Both the position numbers and the translations under genes were made by a program. From the NCBI GenBank assembly GCA_039028935.1, contig JBCCHD010000009.1, forward strand, positions 62,001 through 126,000: 64,000 nt of DNA, given 5' to 3'. Below the pieces are notes generated by a model, which was not told the DNA's origin, made no database searches, and saw nothing but the letters and a program-made list of their open reading frames with translations. Each line of letters opens with the position of its first letter. The stretch's first letter is position 1. Positions 42,671 through 51,877 of this stretch are shown piece by piece. The DNA comes from Pseudomonadota bacterium. GTDB lineage: Bacteria > Pseudomonadota > Gammaproteobacteria > Steroidobacterales > SZUA-146.

Positions 42671-42727
42671 TCACAGTATTCCGTCAAATATTTGACGCGT
42701 TCTGTGACCGTTCTCACAGGTCAAATA
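42671..42727. promoter_or_regulatory. Nested palindrome and GTCAAATA repeats
   Basis: CGTCAAATATTTGACG (42682-42697) is a perfect 16-bp palindrome. It is framed by TCACAG (42671-42676) and CTGTGA (42702-42707), which form an outer inverted repeat with almost the same centre. GTCAAATA occurs again at 42720-42727. The CTGTGA arm is also the left half of the CRP-like site at 42703-42718. A regulator bound to the palindrome would therefore probably compete or cooperate with CRP. No regulator is assigned. Confidence 0.55.
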
Positions 42728-42745
42728 GGGGTTTTTACTTATCAT
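42702..42745 (+). promoter_or_regulatory. Perfect CRP-like site and -10 of DUF11 operon
   Basis: CTGTGA-CCGTTC-TCACAG (42702-42719) holds the full TGTGA-N6-TCACA consensus. TATCAT at 42740-42745 matches TATAAT at five of six positions and predicts a start near 42752. This puts the site centre at -41.5, the class II position. No -35 is visible, as expected for an activator-dependent promoter. The leader to the first start codon would be about 119 nt. Confidence 0.65.
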
Positions 42746-42870
42746 CCCGAACGTCGAAATCAGACTTTTACTGGTCACCGATCTTCGAATTGCGGCGAAT
42801 CCCCGCGCCAATGGGGCTCTCCGCTTGCGATCACGGCCGTTTTGAGCGGCACACACGTAAGGATGAGGAC

Positions 42871-43884
42871 ATGTCACCACTCGTATCCGAGCCACGAACA
42901 GGCCTTTTTGCCTGGCTGGCCTCCACGATTCTCGTTGTCACCGTTGCCTTGAGTCCGGCGGCCCTCGCCGTTGGCACGGTCGCGGGAACGGATATCTCCA
43001 ACACGGCCAGCGTGAGCTACGAGCTCAACGGCACACCGGTTACCGCCGATTCACCACCGGTTGTTGTGACGGTGGCGGAGATCATCGACGTGGATGTCAC
43101 GCTGCAAAGTCCCCAGCTGCCGGTTGCACCGGGAGACACGAATCAGGCGATCGTTTTTACGGTGACGAATACGGGTAATGGCACGGAAACGTTTACGCTC
43201 GCCGGACTGAGTACGCTCGCGGGGGATGACTTCGATCCTGTGCTGTCAGCACCCAATGCACTGTTTTTTGATACCGACAACAGCGGTGACCTCTCACCGG
43301 GTGACACGCCATACAACCCCGGCACGAATGACCCGGTCTTAGCCCCGGATGAAGTGATTACGGTATTGCTGGCCAACGACATTCCGGCTGGATTGCTGGA
43401 CACCAATCTTGGTCAAACGCAGCTTACGGCCACCTCGACAACCGGTACAGGCGCGGCAGGCACTGTGTTTGCCGGAGCCGGCGATGGCGGCGTGGATGCC
43501 ATGACGGGCTCGACCGAAGGTGAAGACAACGATGTCGGTGAGTACATCATCGAAACGATCAGTGTCGCTGTCGCCAAGAGCGCCACCGTTAGCGATCCGT
43601 TCGGTGGCACCACACCGGTGCCGGGCGCTCAGATCACCTATCAGATCACCACCACCGTAACCGGCACAGGCACGGCGGTGGGTGTCGTCGTCGACGACCC
43701 AATTCCGACGAATACCACTTTTTTACCGGCGTCAATCACTCTGAATGGCGCCAATCTCACGGACGCCGCCGACGGTGACGTGGGTGAGTTCGATGCAGGC
43801 GTGCCCGGTATTTCGGTTGCACTGGGCGATCTGGCGGCGGCGGACGGTCCGCAGGTCGTCGAATTTATCGTTGTTATTGATTAA
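42871..43884 (+). CDS. Secreted DUF11-type protein, first gene of surface operon
   Basis: A 337-residue exported protein. The hydrophobic signal (FAWLASTILVVTVALSPAALA) suggests cleavage near residue 35. The mature start (GTVAGTDISNTASVSYELNG) is a short module also found at the mature start of the third and fourth operon genes. A beta-sandwich follows, then an Asp-rich stretch (DTDNSGDLSPGDT) that may bind calcium. A C-terminal DUF11-type domain closes it (VPGAQITYQITTTVTGTGTAVGVVVDDPIPTNTTFLP). It is very poor in Lys, Arg and Cys, as is usual for extracellular structural proteins. AAGGATGAGG precedes the ATG. It is a likely paralogue of the third gene. The function is unknown; a fibre or matrix subunit is inferred. 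Confidence 0.85.
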   Translation: MSPLVSEPRTGLFAWLASTILVVTVALSPAALAVGTVAGTDISNTASVSYELNGTPVTADSPPVVVTVAEIIDVDVTLQSPQLPVAPGDTNQAIVFTVTNTGNGTETFTLAGLSTLAGDDFDPVLSAPNALFFDTDNSGDLSPGDTPYNPGTNDPVLAPDEVITVLLANDIPAGLLDTNLGQTQLTATSTTGTGAAGTVFAGAGDGGVDAMTGSTEGEDNDVGEYIIETISVAVAKSATVSDPFGGTTPVPGAQITYQITTTVTGTGTAVGVVVDDPIPTNTTFLPASITLNGANLTDAADGDVGEFDAGVPGISVALGDLAAADGPQVVEFIVVID

Positions 43885-43904
43885 TCCACTTTGGGGGAAA
43901 CGTT

Positions 43905-44387
43905 ATGAACCTCGTTAGAACGTTAGTTTTATTCACGCTCGCGACTGTGGCGACCAATGTCATGGCTGAATCTCAGCCGATCAGCGTCAACACGGCAGCA
44001 GAGAAAGAAGAGCGCTACGTGGATGCAGACGGTGTTGAGCGATCGCGCCTAGTGCCTGTTACCACGGTGATTCCAGGCGATCAGGTGGTATACACCATCA
44101 CCTTCGCGAATCAAGGCACACAGCGGGCGGACGGCATCAAGATCGTCGACCCCATACCCGCGCAAATGCGCTACATCGAAAGCTCTGCCTTCGGGCCGGG
44201 CACAACCATTTCGTTCTCAGCCGATGGCGGGCAGACGTTTGCTGCGGCGAATGCCGTGATGATCGAGGACAACGGCACCGCACGCGTGGCGTCGCCGACC
44301 GAATACACGCACATCCAGTGGCTGTTCAACAGTTCGCTTGAACCGGGCGCGCAAGGCTACGCCCAGTTTAAAGCGCAACTGAAGTAA
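43905..44387 (+). CDS. Single-domain secreted DUF11 protein
   Basis: A 160-residue exported protein with a cleaved signal (TNVMA, about residue 21) and one DUF11 domain (VVYTITFANQGTQRADGIKIVDPIPAQMRYIE). It starts 20 bases after the first gene of the operon, with GGGGGA eight bases before the ATG. It is the smallest member of the set and may be a cap, linker or minor subunit. DUF11 domains are beta-sandwiches common in large bacterial and archaeal surface proteins. No enzymatic motif is seen. Confidence 0.85.
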   Translation: MNLVRTLVLFTLATVATNVMAESQPISVNTAAEKEERYVDADGVERSRLVPVTTVIPGDQVVYTITFANQGTQRADGIKIVDPIPAQMRYIESSAFGPGTTISFSADGGQTFAAANAVMIEDNGTARVASPTEYTHIQWLFNSSLEPGAQGYAQFKAQLK

Positions 44388-44470
44388 GCCTTTGGGGGAT
44401 TCGCCTGTTGTTGTTAGTCACCCAAGTCGCACGACGCGACGGACGGTGAGAGTTTAGGAGTGAAGTTGTG

Positions 44471-45727
44471 ATGAACCATCGAGTAACCGGAACCTACGGC
44501 CTCAAGCTGACGTTGTTGTCGGCTTTGTTGGCGTTGGCTCCTTATGCAATGAGCGCCGGCACCGATCCAGGTGGCACGGCGGCGGGACAGACTGTCTCGA
44601 ACCAGGCGACCCTGGATTACCAGGTCGGCGGCGTCAGTCAAACGCAAATTTTGAGTGATAACGACGGCAACCCGATTAACGGCATTAGTGCGACGACGTT
44701 TGTCGTTGATCGTAAGCTTGATTCATCGGTGACCGAGCTTAGCACCACTTACAATAGCGCCACGACCACCACGGTAGGTCCTGGCCTGTCTCAGGGTGCT
44801 GGCAGCACGGGCGCGGTGTTGGCGTTCACGTTGACCAACGAAGGTAACGAGATCCAAGACTTTTCACTGACGGCGCAAGCGACCACATTTGATCCGTTTG
44901 GCGGAGCCGATAACTTCGACGCCACAAACGTTAATGTGTTTGTCGACGCGGACGGTAACGGTGTTTACGATCCGGCGGTCGATACGGCAACCTTTGTGGA
45001 TGAGTTGGACTACGTGGGCAACCCGGGTGGTAACTCCAGCTCTGTCGTCGTCTTCATCGTGTCGGATATCCCGATCGCACAGACGAACGGCGACATCGCG
45101 GCGTACGTGCTCAATGCACAGGTCGCCGAGGGTGGCGCAGCGGGTCAAGGTGCGGACATCACGACCGATGACTCCGGCACCGCGGATGATCCCAATACGG
45201 TGCAGGATGTGTTCGCTGACGAAGACAATGCCAACAACGGCGGTGACGGAGATCGCGATGGTATATCGTCGGCCGAAGATGCGTATCTGGTGGGCGCGCC
45301 CCAGTTGTCGATTAATAAGACGTCTGCGGTGATTGCCGATCCATTTACCTGTCCGGGCTTCCCGGGAACCGCTTGTCCAGGCGGCGCCAATCCGAAAGCG
45401 ATTCCGGGCGGCATCATCGAGTACACCATCACTGTTGCGAATGCCGCTGGATCGGCGTCGGCCACATCGGTGAGCATCGGTGATGATCTGTCGGCGGAAA
45501 TTGTCGGCGGCGGTGGCACCGAAGCCATCGACTTCATTGCAGGCCAATTTGGCGGCAATGACATCGAACTCACCTCAATTGTCGGCGGTGTCCCCACCGT
45601 CACCAACCTGACCGCGGCATCCGACGCCGATGTTGGCCAGTTTGTTGCCAATGTGCTGTCGGTGACCGTCGCCAGCCTGGCAGCCGGCGATAGCGCAGAA
45701 GTGCGTTTCCGGGTAGAGATTCAGTAA
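44471..45727 (+). CDS. Secreted DUF11-type protein, paralogue of first operon gene
   Basis: A 418-residue exported protein with a signal ending near APYAMSA (about residue 28). The same starting module follows (GQTVSNQATLDYQVGG). Then come a beta-sandwich, an Asp-rich segment (NVFVDADGNGVYD) and a longer acidic stretch (DEDNANNGGDGDRDG). A DUF11-type domain with one Cys pair (FTCPGFPGTACPGG) closes the protein. AGGAG lies ten bases before ATG 44471, and GTG 44468, seven bases after it, is an equally good start. The order of modules matches the gene at 42871, so the two arose by duplication. It probably works with the big outer-membrane protein that starts seven bases after its stop. Confidence 0.85.
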   Translation: MNHRVTGTYGLKLTLLSALLALAPYAMSAGTDPGGTAAGQTVSNQATLDYQVGGVSQTQILSDNDGNPINGISATTFVVDRKLDSSVTELSTTYNSATTTTVGPGLSQGAGSTGAVLAFTLTNEGNEIQDFSLTAQATTFDPFGGADNFDATNVNVFVDADGNGVYDPAVDTATFVDELDYVGNPGGNSSSVVVFIVSDIPIAQTNGDIAAYVLNAQVAEGGAAGQGADITTDDSGTADDPNTVQDVFADEDNANNGGDGDRDGISSAEDAYLVGAPQLSINKTSAVIADPFTCPGFPGTACPGGANPKAIPGGIIEYTITVANAAGSASATSVSIGDDLSAEIVGGGGTEAIDFIAGQFGGNDIELTSIVGGVPTVTNLTAASDADVGQFVANVLSVTVASLAAGDSAEVRFRVEIQ

Positions 45728-45734
45728 CCCGAAA

Positions 45735-48700
45735 ATGCAGGCGATTCATCACAACACGCTTGCTGGCGTGCGTCCGGGCATGAGCCCGGACGCGCGCCGT
45801 GCGGCTTGTGCGGAATCGTCTGAGATGAAGGTTGCGACGCCGCCTTTACCAAGCGGTGCGGTGCCTCATTTGCCGGATAAGCAGGGGCGCTTGTGCACCG
45901 GCACTGTTCATCCCAAAAAGAATCCTTCAACGCGTCACAATCTGACGCGTTTAGTGGTCTATGCGCTGGGGATTTTCGTCATCGGTTTGTCTACCGCTCA
46001 CGCGCAGACGCTACCGGGGACCGCCGTCGACAATGTCGCGGAAGTGCGCTTCACAACGCCACTGGGAATTGCAGCCGCCATCGATAGCAATGTCGTTTCG
46101 CTGACAACCCAGCTCGCTCCGACCGACGCCGAGATTGCCTTTGTGCAGGTTGGTGAGGCAGGTGGTGACCAATCGATTCACCCCACTGAGTGCGTGTCGG
46201 CCACCGGCGCGCAGATGTTGCCGGATCCAAAGTTGTTTTCAGGCGCGACGGTCGATTCGAACGGATTGTTCACCATTGACGACGCCGCTTTTTTTCATGG
46301 CGGTGATCCGCTGTTTGTGCAACTGGATGATCAGGACCAAAATCTAGACGCGACGGCACTGGATACCATCGCCGTGACGATTTCCTTTGCGGCAACGGGC
46401 GACAGCGAGGACCTAAACCTCACCGAAACGGACGTCAATACGGGGCTATTTGTGGGGTACATTCCCACCGCAGTGAGTGTGGCGAGCGCGAACGACTGCG
46501 TGCTGCAGGTCGAGTTAGGCGGTCAAGCTCAGGCGAGTTATACCGATCCCAATGATGCAACCGATGTTTCAGCCAGCAGCGCGCTGGTCGATCCATTAGG
46601 TATTGTGTTTGATTCGGGTAACGGTGCGCCCATCAACGGCGCTGAAGTTCGCCTGATTAATCAGGCCACCGGTCTTCCGGCCACCGTGTTTGGTGACGAT
46701 GGGGTCAGCACCTATCCATCGGAGGTCATCACCGGGGGGTCGGTCACAGACAGCGGTGGCACCCAGTATATTTTTGATGACGGCGCATTTCGCTTTCCAC
46801 TGATTGCACCAGGTCGCTATCGTCTTGAGGTCATTCCACCTCCGGGCTACACGGGGCCCTCCATTGTCGCAATCAATGATCTGCAGCAGTTACCGGGCGC
46901 ACCGTTTACCTTAGTGCCGGCGTCATTCGGTGCCGAGTTTGTGGTCAACCCCGGGCCAGTTGTGCGCATTGATGTGCCACTGGATCCATCTTCTGCAGCG
47001 CTTTTCTTGCAGAAAACCTCGCCGCTTAACGTGGCGGCACCCGGCGACTTCGTGCCCTACGAGTTGCGAGTTGATAATGCTGACGGCGTGGCGCGGGTCG
47101 ATGATGTTCGCATTACGGATAATCTGCCGGCAGGGTTTCGCTTGGTGAGCGACTCTGTGCGAATTGATGGCCAGCCGGCGCCAGACCCGGTGATCGATAG
47201 CACGGGTCGCGGTTTAACGTTCTTGCTGGGCACGCTCAACGGCGGTCAGAGTCAACGCGTCAGCTATGTAACAGAAGTGACCAACGCCATCCGTGGCGAG
47301 GAAGCGGTCAATAGCGCAGTGGCCGCTGGCAACGGCGGTATTGAATCGAATGTAGCGAGCGCCACCAATACACTCACTGAAGATCTGTTTGCGTCCAATA
47401 GTTTTCTAATCGGCCGTGTCATCAACGGTAGTTGCGACGATACGGTCGACAATGATCTTGAAGGCGTCGCCAACACGCGCATCTATCTCGAAGATGGTCG
47501 CTACGCCATCACCGATGAAGGCGGGCGCTTCCACTTTGAAGGCGTGGAACCAGGCGCGCATGTGGTTCAACTGGATGTCGATAGTATTCCGACGCATATG
47601 GAAGTGATTCCCTGTCAAAACAACTCCCGGTTTGCCGGTCGGGCGTTCTCTCAGTTTGTTGATCTACGCGCCGGCTCATTGTGGCGAGCGGATTTTTACT
47701 TGCAGCCCATACCACCAGCGGATGGCGCGGTGGACGTATTATTGGAATCGCGTCCGGTTGCGGATGGCGTGGACTACTCGCTGACCGTGCTCGGTCGCGG
47801 TGATGTCGTTATTGGTGATCTTGAGGCATTGGTGCTGATGCCGGATGGCGCTGAATATGTCGCCGGTAGCGCCGCCCGCAACGGCCAGGCACTGGATAAC
47901 CCAGCCGTTAACGGAAGCCTGTTGACGTTTCGCTTGGGCACTCGTGAGGGTGACTGGCAAGAGATTGTGACGTTTCGCGCGCGCTATGGTGCAGGGGGTC
48001 GCGAGTGGCTTACCAAGGCGATGGCCTCGTTCGAGGCTGGCGATGAGAAGAAGCGTACGCCACTCGTGGACAATCTGCTTGTATTCGAACCATCGGTTGA
48101 GGAGCGTGTTGAATTCACGCTTACGCCAAAATTTGGTACGCGTCGGGCACAACTAAGTGAGGCCGATCGCCGCGATATCGATAACGTCATTGCCCAGATC
48201 AAAGGTGCACGGGATATTCGTGTGCACATCGTCGGTCACACGGACAATGTCCCCATTGCCCCGCAAAACAGGACCGAATTCGCGGACAATCGTGTGCTGT
48301 CACACGCGCGTGCCGCGGGTGTGGCGCGCTACGTGCGCGATGAGCTAGGGCTTTTACCAAGTCAAATGACCGTAGAGGGAAAAGGCGCCGACCAACCCCG
48401 CGAGAGTAACGCCACCCCCGAGGGCCGCAAAGCTAATCGCCGCGTGGCGCTGTCGATTTGGGGTGAAAAGCCGGTGCTCAATTCGCGTCGACAAGTGGCG
48501 GCTGGCAGTCGGCTATTAAGTGATCTGCAGTCGCTCACGGTGACCGGGACAACGTCGGCGCCGAGCGAACCACTTAGTCGCGCGCAGGCCGTAACGTCGG
48601 CGGGCCCCGATTACTTTGCAGATGAGACGCTCGTTGAAACGCTCGAACCTGGTTTTGAACTGCTGCAACCCGCAGCGGATGAGAACCTTGCTATTCCGAG

Positions 48701-51700
48701 TCTTAAAATTGCGGTGAAACACGCGCCTGATCAACGGGTGCAACTTGAGCTGAATGATCAGCCAGTAAATGGCATTCACTATGAAGGTAAAAACCGTAAT
48801 GGCGCTCGCACGGTCGCGGTGAGTCGATGGCGTGGCGTTAACGTCGAGCCCGGTCAGAACCGTTTGTCGGTGGTGTTGTTAGATCGAAATAACCACGAGC
48901 TGGAGCGTATTGAGCGAATTGTTCACTTTAGCGGTGGACCGGTACGCGCAGAGCTTGATGTGAACGCGTCAACGCTGATTGCCGATGGTCGACAGCGCCC
49001 AGTGATCGTGCTGAATACGTTTGACCGTGAACAGTACCCGGGACGGCCGGAAGCGGTTGGCGTTTATCATGTCGAGCCACCGTATCGCTCAATGTGGGAA
49101 GTTAATGCCGCGCGTGAAAATCAATTGGTGGTGGTTGGCGATCGCGACCCGGTTTACACGCTCAACGCGAAAGGGCAGGCCATCATCGAACTGGAGCCGA
49201 CGTCGCAGGCGGGCGAAGTAGTGCTCAATCTTGAGTTTGAGAACGGCCTGGAGCAGGAAATTCGGGCTTGGCTCAAGCCGGCTGCGCGCGATTGGATTTT
49301 GGTGGGTCTAGCCGAAGGTACCGTTGGCTACAACACGCTGCGCGATAACCTCGAGAACGCGTCGGATGATGGCCTCGAGGACGACTTTTATGAAGAGGGG
49401 CGTTTGGCGTTTTTTGCCAAAGGGCGAATTCGTGGCGACTTTCTGTTAACGCTTGCCTACGACACACGTGGGCGATCACGTGATCGCCTTTTTGGCACAA
49501 TCGACCCCGATCGGTTTTACACACTGTATGGTGATGCAACGGAACAGCGCTTCGATGCCGCCAGCCAGGAAAAACTCTTTCTCAAGATCGAGCGAAATCA
49601 ATTCTATGCGCTGTTTGGCGACCACCAAACGGGGCTTACCGTCACCGAACTCTCGCGCTACAACCGATCGCTCACGGGCGTTAAAAGCGAATACGTCGGG
49701 GAGCGCTTTGGCTACAATGTGTTTGCCGCGGAGACCAATCAAGCGTTTGTAAAAGACGAAATTGCCGGCGACGGGACGTCAGGCCTTTATCAGCTTAGCC
49801 GCCGACCGATCATTATCAATAGTGAAAAGGTTACGCTTGAGGTACGAGATCGTTTTCGAACAGAAGTGATTGTCGAGAGTCGCAGCTTGGCTCGCCATCT
49901 TGACTACAATATTGACTATTTGCAGGGCACGCTCTTTTTCAAGCAACCAGTGCTCAGCCGCGACGCGCAGTTTAATCCCGTGTTTATTGTGGTGGACTAT
50001 GAGAGTCGCGATGACGGTGACGACGAGCTCATCGCCGGTGGTCGTGCATCGTATCGTCCGGTTGCGAATGTGGAACTGGGAGCAACGGCGATACGCGAAG
50101 GCATGGCCGGCGGCACGGGTGAACTCATGGGTGCCGATCTGACGGTGATCGTGCGCCCGGGTACCGAGCTTCGCGCTGAGTACGCCACAAGCGATTCGAC
50201 GCAAAATGGTGTTGCGTCGGAGGGAGACGCCTATTCACTGGAGTTGCGACATCAGGGCGAGAAGCTCGATGGCGTGGTGTACACCCGCGAGCAGCAATCC
50301 GGCTTTGGTCTAGGGCAGCAGCGCGGAACGGAGAGCGGAACACGCAAAACAGGGTTTGCGGGTCGTCTTCGTATGAGTCGAACACTGACCCTAAACACCG
50401 ATGTCTATACGCAAAAGAACCTTGGCAATGGCGCAACGCGCGATGTGGTTCAAGGCGAAGTGCGCTACCAGAGTGGCCGCGCGACCGTGGGTGTCGGTTT
50501 GCGTTCGGCCGCCGATGAAGATGAAACGGGCGTGAGCCGAAAATCAGAGCAAGCCTTTGTAAATGGTAGCTATCAGTTGCTTGATAATCGATTAACATTG
50601 CGCGGCAGTACGGATTTTTCACTGGGCGACAACGCGAGCGGCGACTTTCCTCGACGCACATTGCTTGGCATGGATTATCGACTAAACGATCGCGTCACCG
50701 TGTTTGGCGAGTATGAAGTTGCCGAAGGGGACAACATCGAGGCGCAGACGTCACGCGGCGGGATCAAAGTCACCCCATGGGAACGTGCCAACGTCAATGC
50801 GTCAGTGAATCGTGCGATTTCCGAGTACGGACCACGCGTGTTTGCAAATGTGGGTTTGGTACAGGGCTTTCAACTCAATGACAAGGTGACGCTGGACGCG
50901 GGCTTCGATCATGGCAATACCCTAGCGACACCAGAGTTTAATGATTTTAATATCGATACACCGCCCACGTCGGGCGCGATTGGTGAAGACTTTACCAGCG
51001 TGTTTGTTGGTGGTGTGTACCGCAGTGAAGACTGGTCTGCCACTTCACGCCTCGAGCTCCGTCGCTCTGATCTGGAAGATCGCGAAACGCTGCAGGTTGG
51101 CTTCTATCGCGAGGAAAAAGAAGGCGTCGGCTTTAGCCTCAACGCCCAGGTGTTCAACAGTGAATCGGGTGATGTGAATAACCTCAATGCCGATGTCCGA
51201 CTTGGACTGGCCTATCGGCCCGCCGATAGCGAGTGGGCAATTTTCGACCGCCTCGATCTTGGGTACGACGATTTCGATTCATTGAGTGATTCGCGACGGT
51301 CATGGAAAGTCGTGAATAATCTCAATCTCAACTGGATGATGAGTCGCGACACACAAATCGATTTTCAGTACGGCGCCAAGTTTGTTCGCAGTAATATCGC
51401 TGATCAGAGCTATACCGGTTTCTCCGACTTAGTGGGTGTGGCCTGGCGACACGACGTCAATGACCGTTTCGATGTTGGTTTGCACGGTCATGTGCGTCAC
51501 GCCTGGCGCTCTGACGTCTACGATTACTCGATTGGTTTTGAGGCGGGGGTTACGGTAATGCGCAACGCCTGGGTAAGTGTTGGCTACAACGTAACAGGAT
51601 TTGAGGATGACGACTTTAGCCAAGCAGGCTATCTCGCCTCGGGTCCGTATATTCGATTCCGTCTAAAAGCCGATCAACATACGTTTGATGATTTTCGTCG

Positions 51701-51764
51701 CGGCATGTTGTTCCGCCGCGAAGACGTGGCGGTCAATACGGCACGACGACGCGCACGACAATAG
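45735..51764 (+). CDS. Giant DUF11-OmpA-beta-barrel outer-membrane protein
   Basis: A 2009-residue protein. A signal peptide ends at AHA-Q (residue 90). The 65 residues before its hydrophobic core are unusual, so a later start (ATG 45825 or TTG near 45891) is possible. Modules in order: the operon's shared mature-start module (92-140); a CnaB-like domain (288-376); DUF11 (423-546); an SdrD/carboxypeptidase-regulatory-like domain (556-629); a second DUF11-like domain (666-752); an OmpA-type peptidoglycan-binding domain (791-912) with HTDN and NRVLSHARAAGV; an Ig-like region (969-1186); and a long C-terminal beta-barrel (about 1190-1990) with alternating strands and GYNVTGF-type turns. Having the OmpA domain before the barrel is the reverse of OmpA. 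It may anchor or export the three small DUF11 proteins; this is inferred. Confidence 0.88.
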   Translation: MQAIHHNTLAGVRPGMSPDARRAACAESSEMKVATPPLPSGAVPHLPDKQGRLCTGTVHPKKNPSTRHNLTRLVVYALGIFVIGLSTAHAQTLPGTAVDNVAEVRFTTPLGIAAAIDSNVVSLTTQLAPTDAEIAFVQVGEAGGDQSIHPTECVSATGAQMLPDPKLFSGATVDSNGLFTIDDAAFFHGGDPLFVQLDDQDQNLDATALDTIAVTISFAATGDSEDLNLTETDVNTGLFVGYIPTAVSVASANDCVLQVELGGQAQASYTDPNDATDVSASSALVDPLGIVFDSGNGAPINGAEVRLINQATGLPATVFGDDGVSTYPSEVITGGSVTDSGGTQYIFDDGAFRFPLIAPGRYRLEVIPPPGYTGPSIVAINDLQQLPGAPFTLVPASFGAEFVVNPGPVVRIDVPLDPSSAALFLQKTSPLNVAAPGDFVPYELRVDNADGVARVDDVRITDNLPAGFRLVSDSVRIDGQPAPDPVIDSTGRGLTFLLGTLNGGQSQRVSYVTEVTNAIRGEEAVNSAVAAGNGGIESNVASATNTLTEDLFASNSFLIGRVINGSCDDTVDNDLEGVANTRIYLEDGRYAITDEGGRFHFEGVEPGAHVVQLDVDSIPTHMEVIPCQNNSRFAGRAFSQFVDLRAGSLWRADFYLQPIPPADGAVDVLLESRPVADGVDYSLTVLGRGDVVIGDLEALVLMPDGAEYVAGSAARNGQALDNPAVNGSLLTFRLGTREGDWQEIVTFRARYGAGGREWLTKAMASFEAGDEKKRTPLVDNLLVFEPSVEERVEFTLTPKFGTRRAQLSEADRRDIDNVIAQIKGARDIRVHIVGHTDNVPIAPQNRTEFADNRVLSHARAAGVARYVRDELGLLPSQMTVEGKGADQPRESNATPEGRKANRRVALSIWGEKPVLNSRRQVAAGSRLLSDLQSLTVTGTTSAPSEPLSRAQAVTSAGPDYFADETLVETLEPGFELLQPAADENLAIPSLKIAVKHAPDQRVQLELNDQPVNGIHYEGKNRNGARTVAVSRWRGVNVEPGQNRLSVVLLDRNNHELERIERIVHFSGGPVRAELDVNASTLIADGRQRPVIVLNTFDREQYPGRPEAVGVYHVEPPYRSMWEVNAARENQLVVVGDRDPVYTLNAKGQAIIELEPTSQAGEVVLNLEFENGLEQEIRAWLKPAARDWILVGLAEGTVGYNTLRDNLENASDDGLEDDFYEEGRLAFFAKGRIRGDFLLTLAYDTRGRSRDRLFGTIDPDRFYTLYGDATEQRFDAASQEKLFLKIERNQFYALFGDHQTGLTVTELSRYNRSLTGVKSEYVGERFGYNVFAAETNQAFVKDEIAGDGTSGLYQLSRRPIIINSEKVTLEVRDRFRTEVIVESRSLARHLDYNIDYLQGTLFFKQPVLSRDAQFNPVFIVVDYESRDDGDDELIAGGRASYRPVANVELGATAIREGMAGGTGELMGADLTVIVRPGTELRAEYATSDSTQNGVASEGDAYSLELRHQGEKLDGVVYTREQQSGFGLGQQRGTESGTRKTGFAGRLRMSRTLTLNTDVYTQKNLGNGATRDVVQGEVRYQSGRATVGVGLRSAADEDETGVSRKSEQAFVNGSYQLLDNRLTLRGSTDFSLGDNASGDFPRRTLLGMDYRLNDRVTVFGEYEVAEGDNIEAQTSRGGIKVTPWERANVNASVNRAISEYGPRVFANVGLVQGFQLNDKVTLDAGFDHGNTLATPEFNDFNIDTPPTSGAIGEDFTSVFVGGVYRSEDWSATSRLELRRSDLEDRETLQVGFYREEKEGVGFSLNAQVFNSESGDVNNLNADVRLGLAYRPADSEWAIFDRLDLGYDDFDSLSDSRRSWKVVNNLNLNWMMSRDTQIDFQYGAKFVRSNIADQSYTGFSDLVGVAWRHDVNDRFDVGLHGHVRHAWRSDVYDYSIGFEAGVTVMRNAWVSVGYNVTGFEDDDFSQAGYLASGPYIRFRLKADQHTFDDFRRGMLFRREDVAVNTARRRARQ

Positions 51765-51805
51765 AATTGACACCGTGCCACGGCAATTGTGGCAATCCTG
51801 TGATC

Positions 51806-51837
51806 AATCCAGTCAATCGGCCGACTGTGACTGGATT
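51806..51837. terminator. 10-bp perfect stem-loop after surface operon
   Basis: AATCCAGTCA (51806-51815) and TGACTGGATT (51828-51837) pair perfectly around a 12-nt loop. The hairpin lies 41 bases after the operon's last stop and 40 bases before mrcB. No T-tract follows, so it may attenuate or protect RNA rather than end transcription. Confidence 0.45.
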
Positions 51838-51877
51838 ACCTCGCGACTTCGGTGGTCGTCAATGGTAAGGTCCGCGC

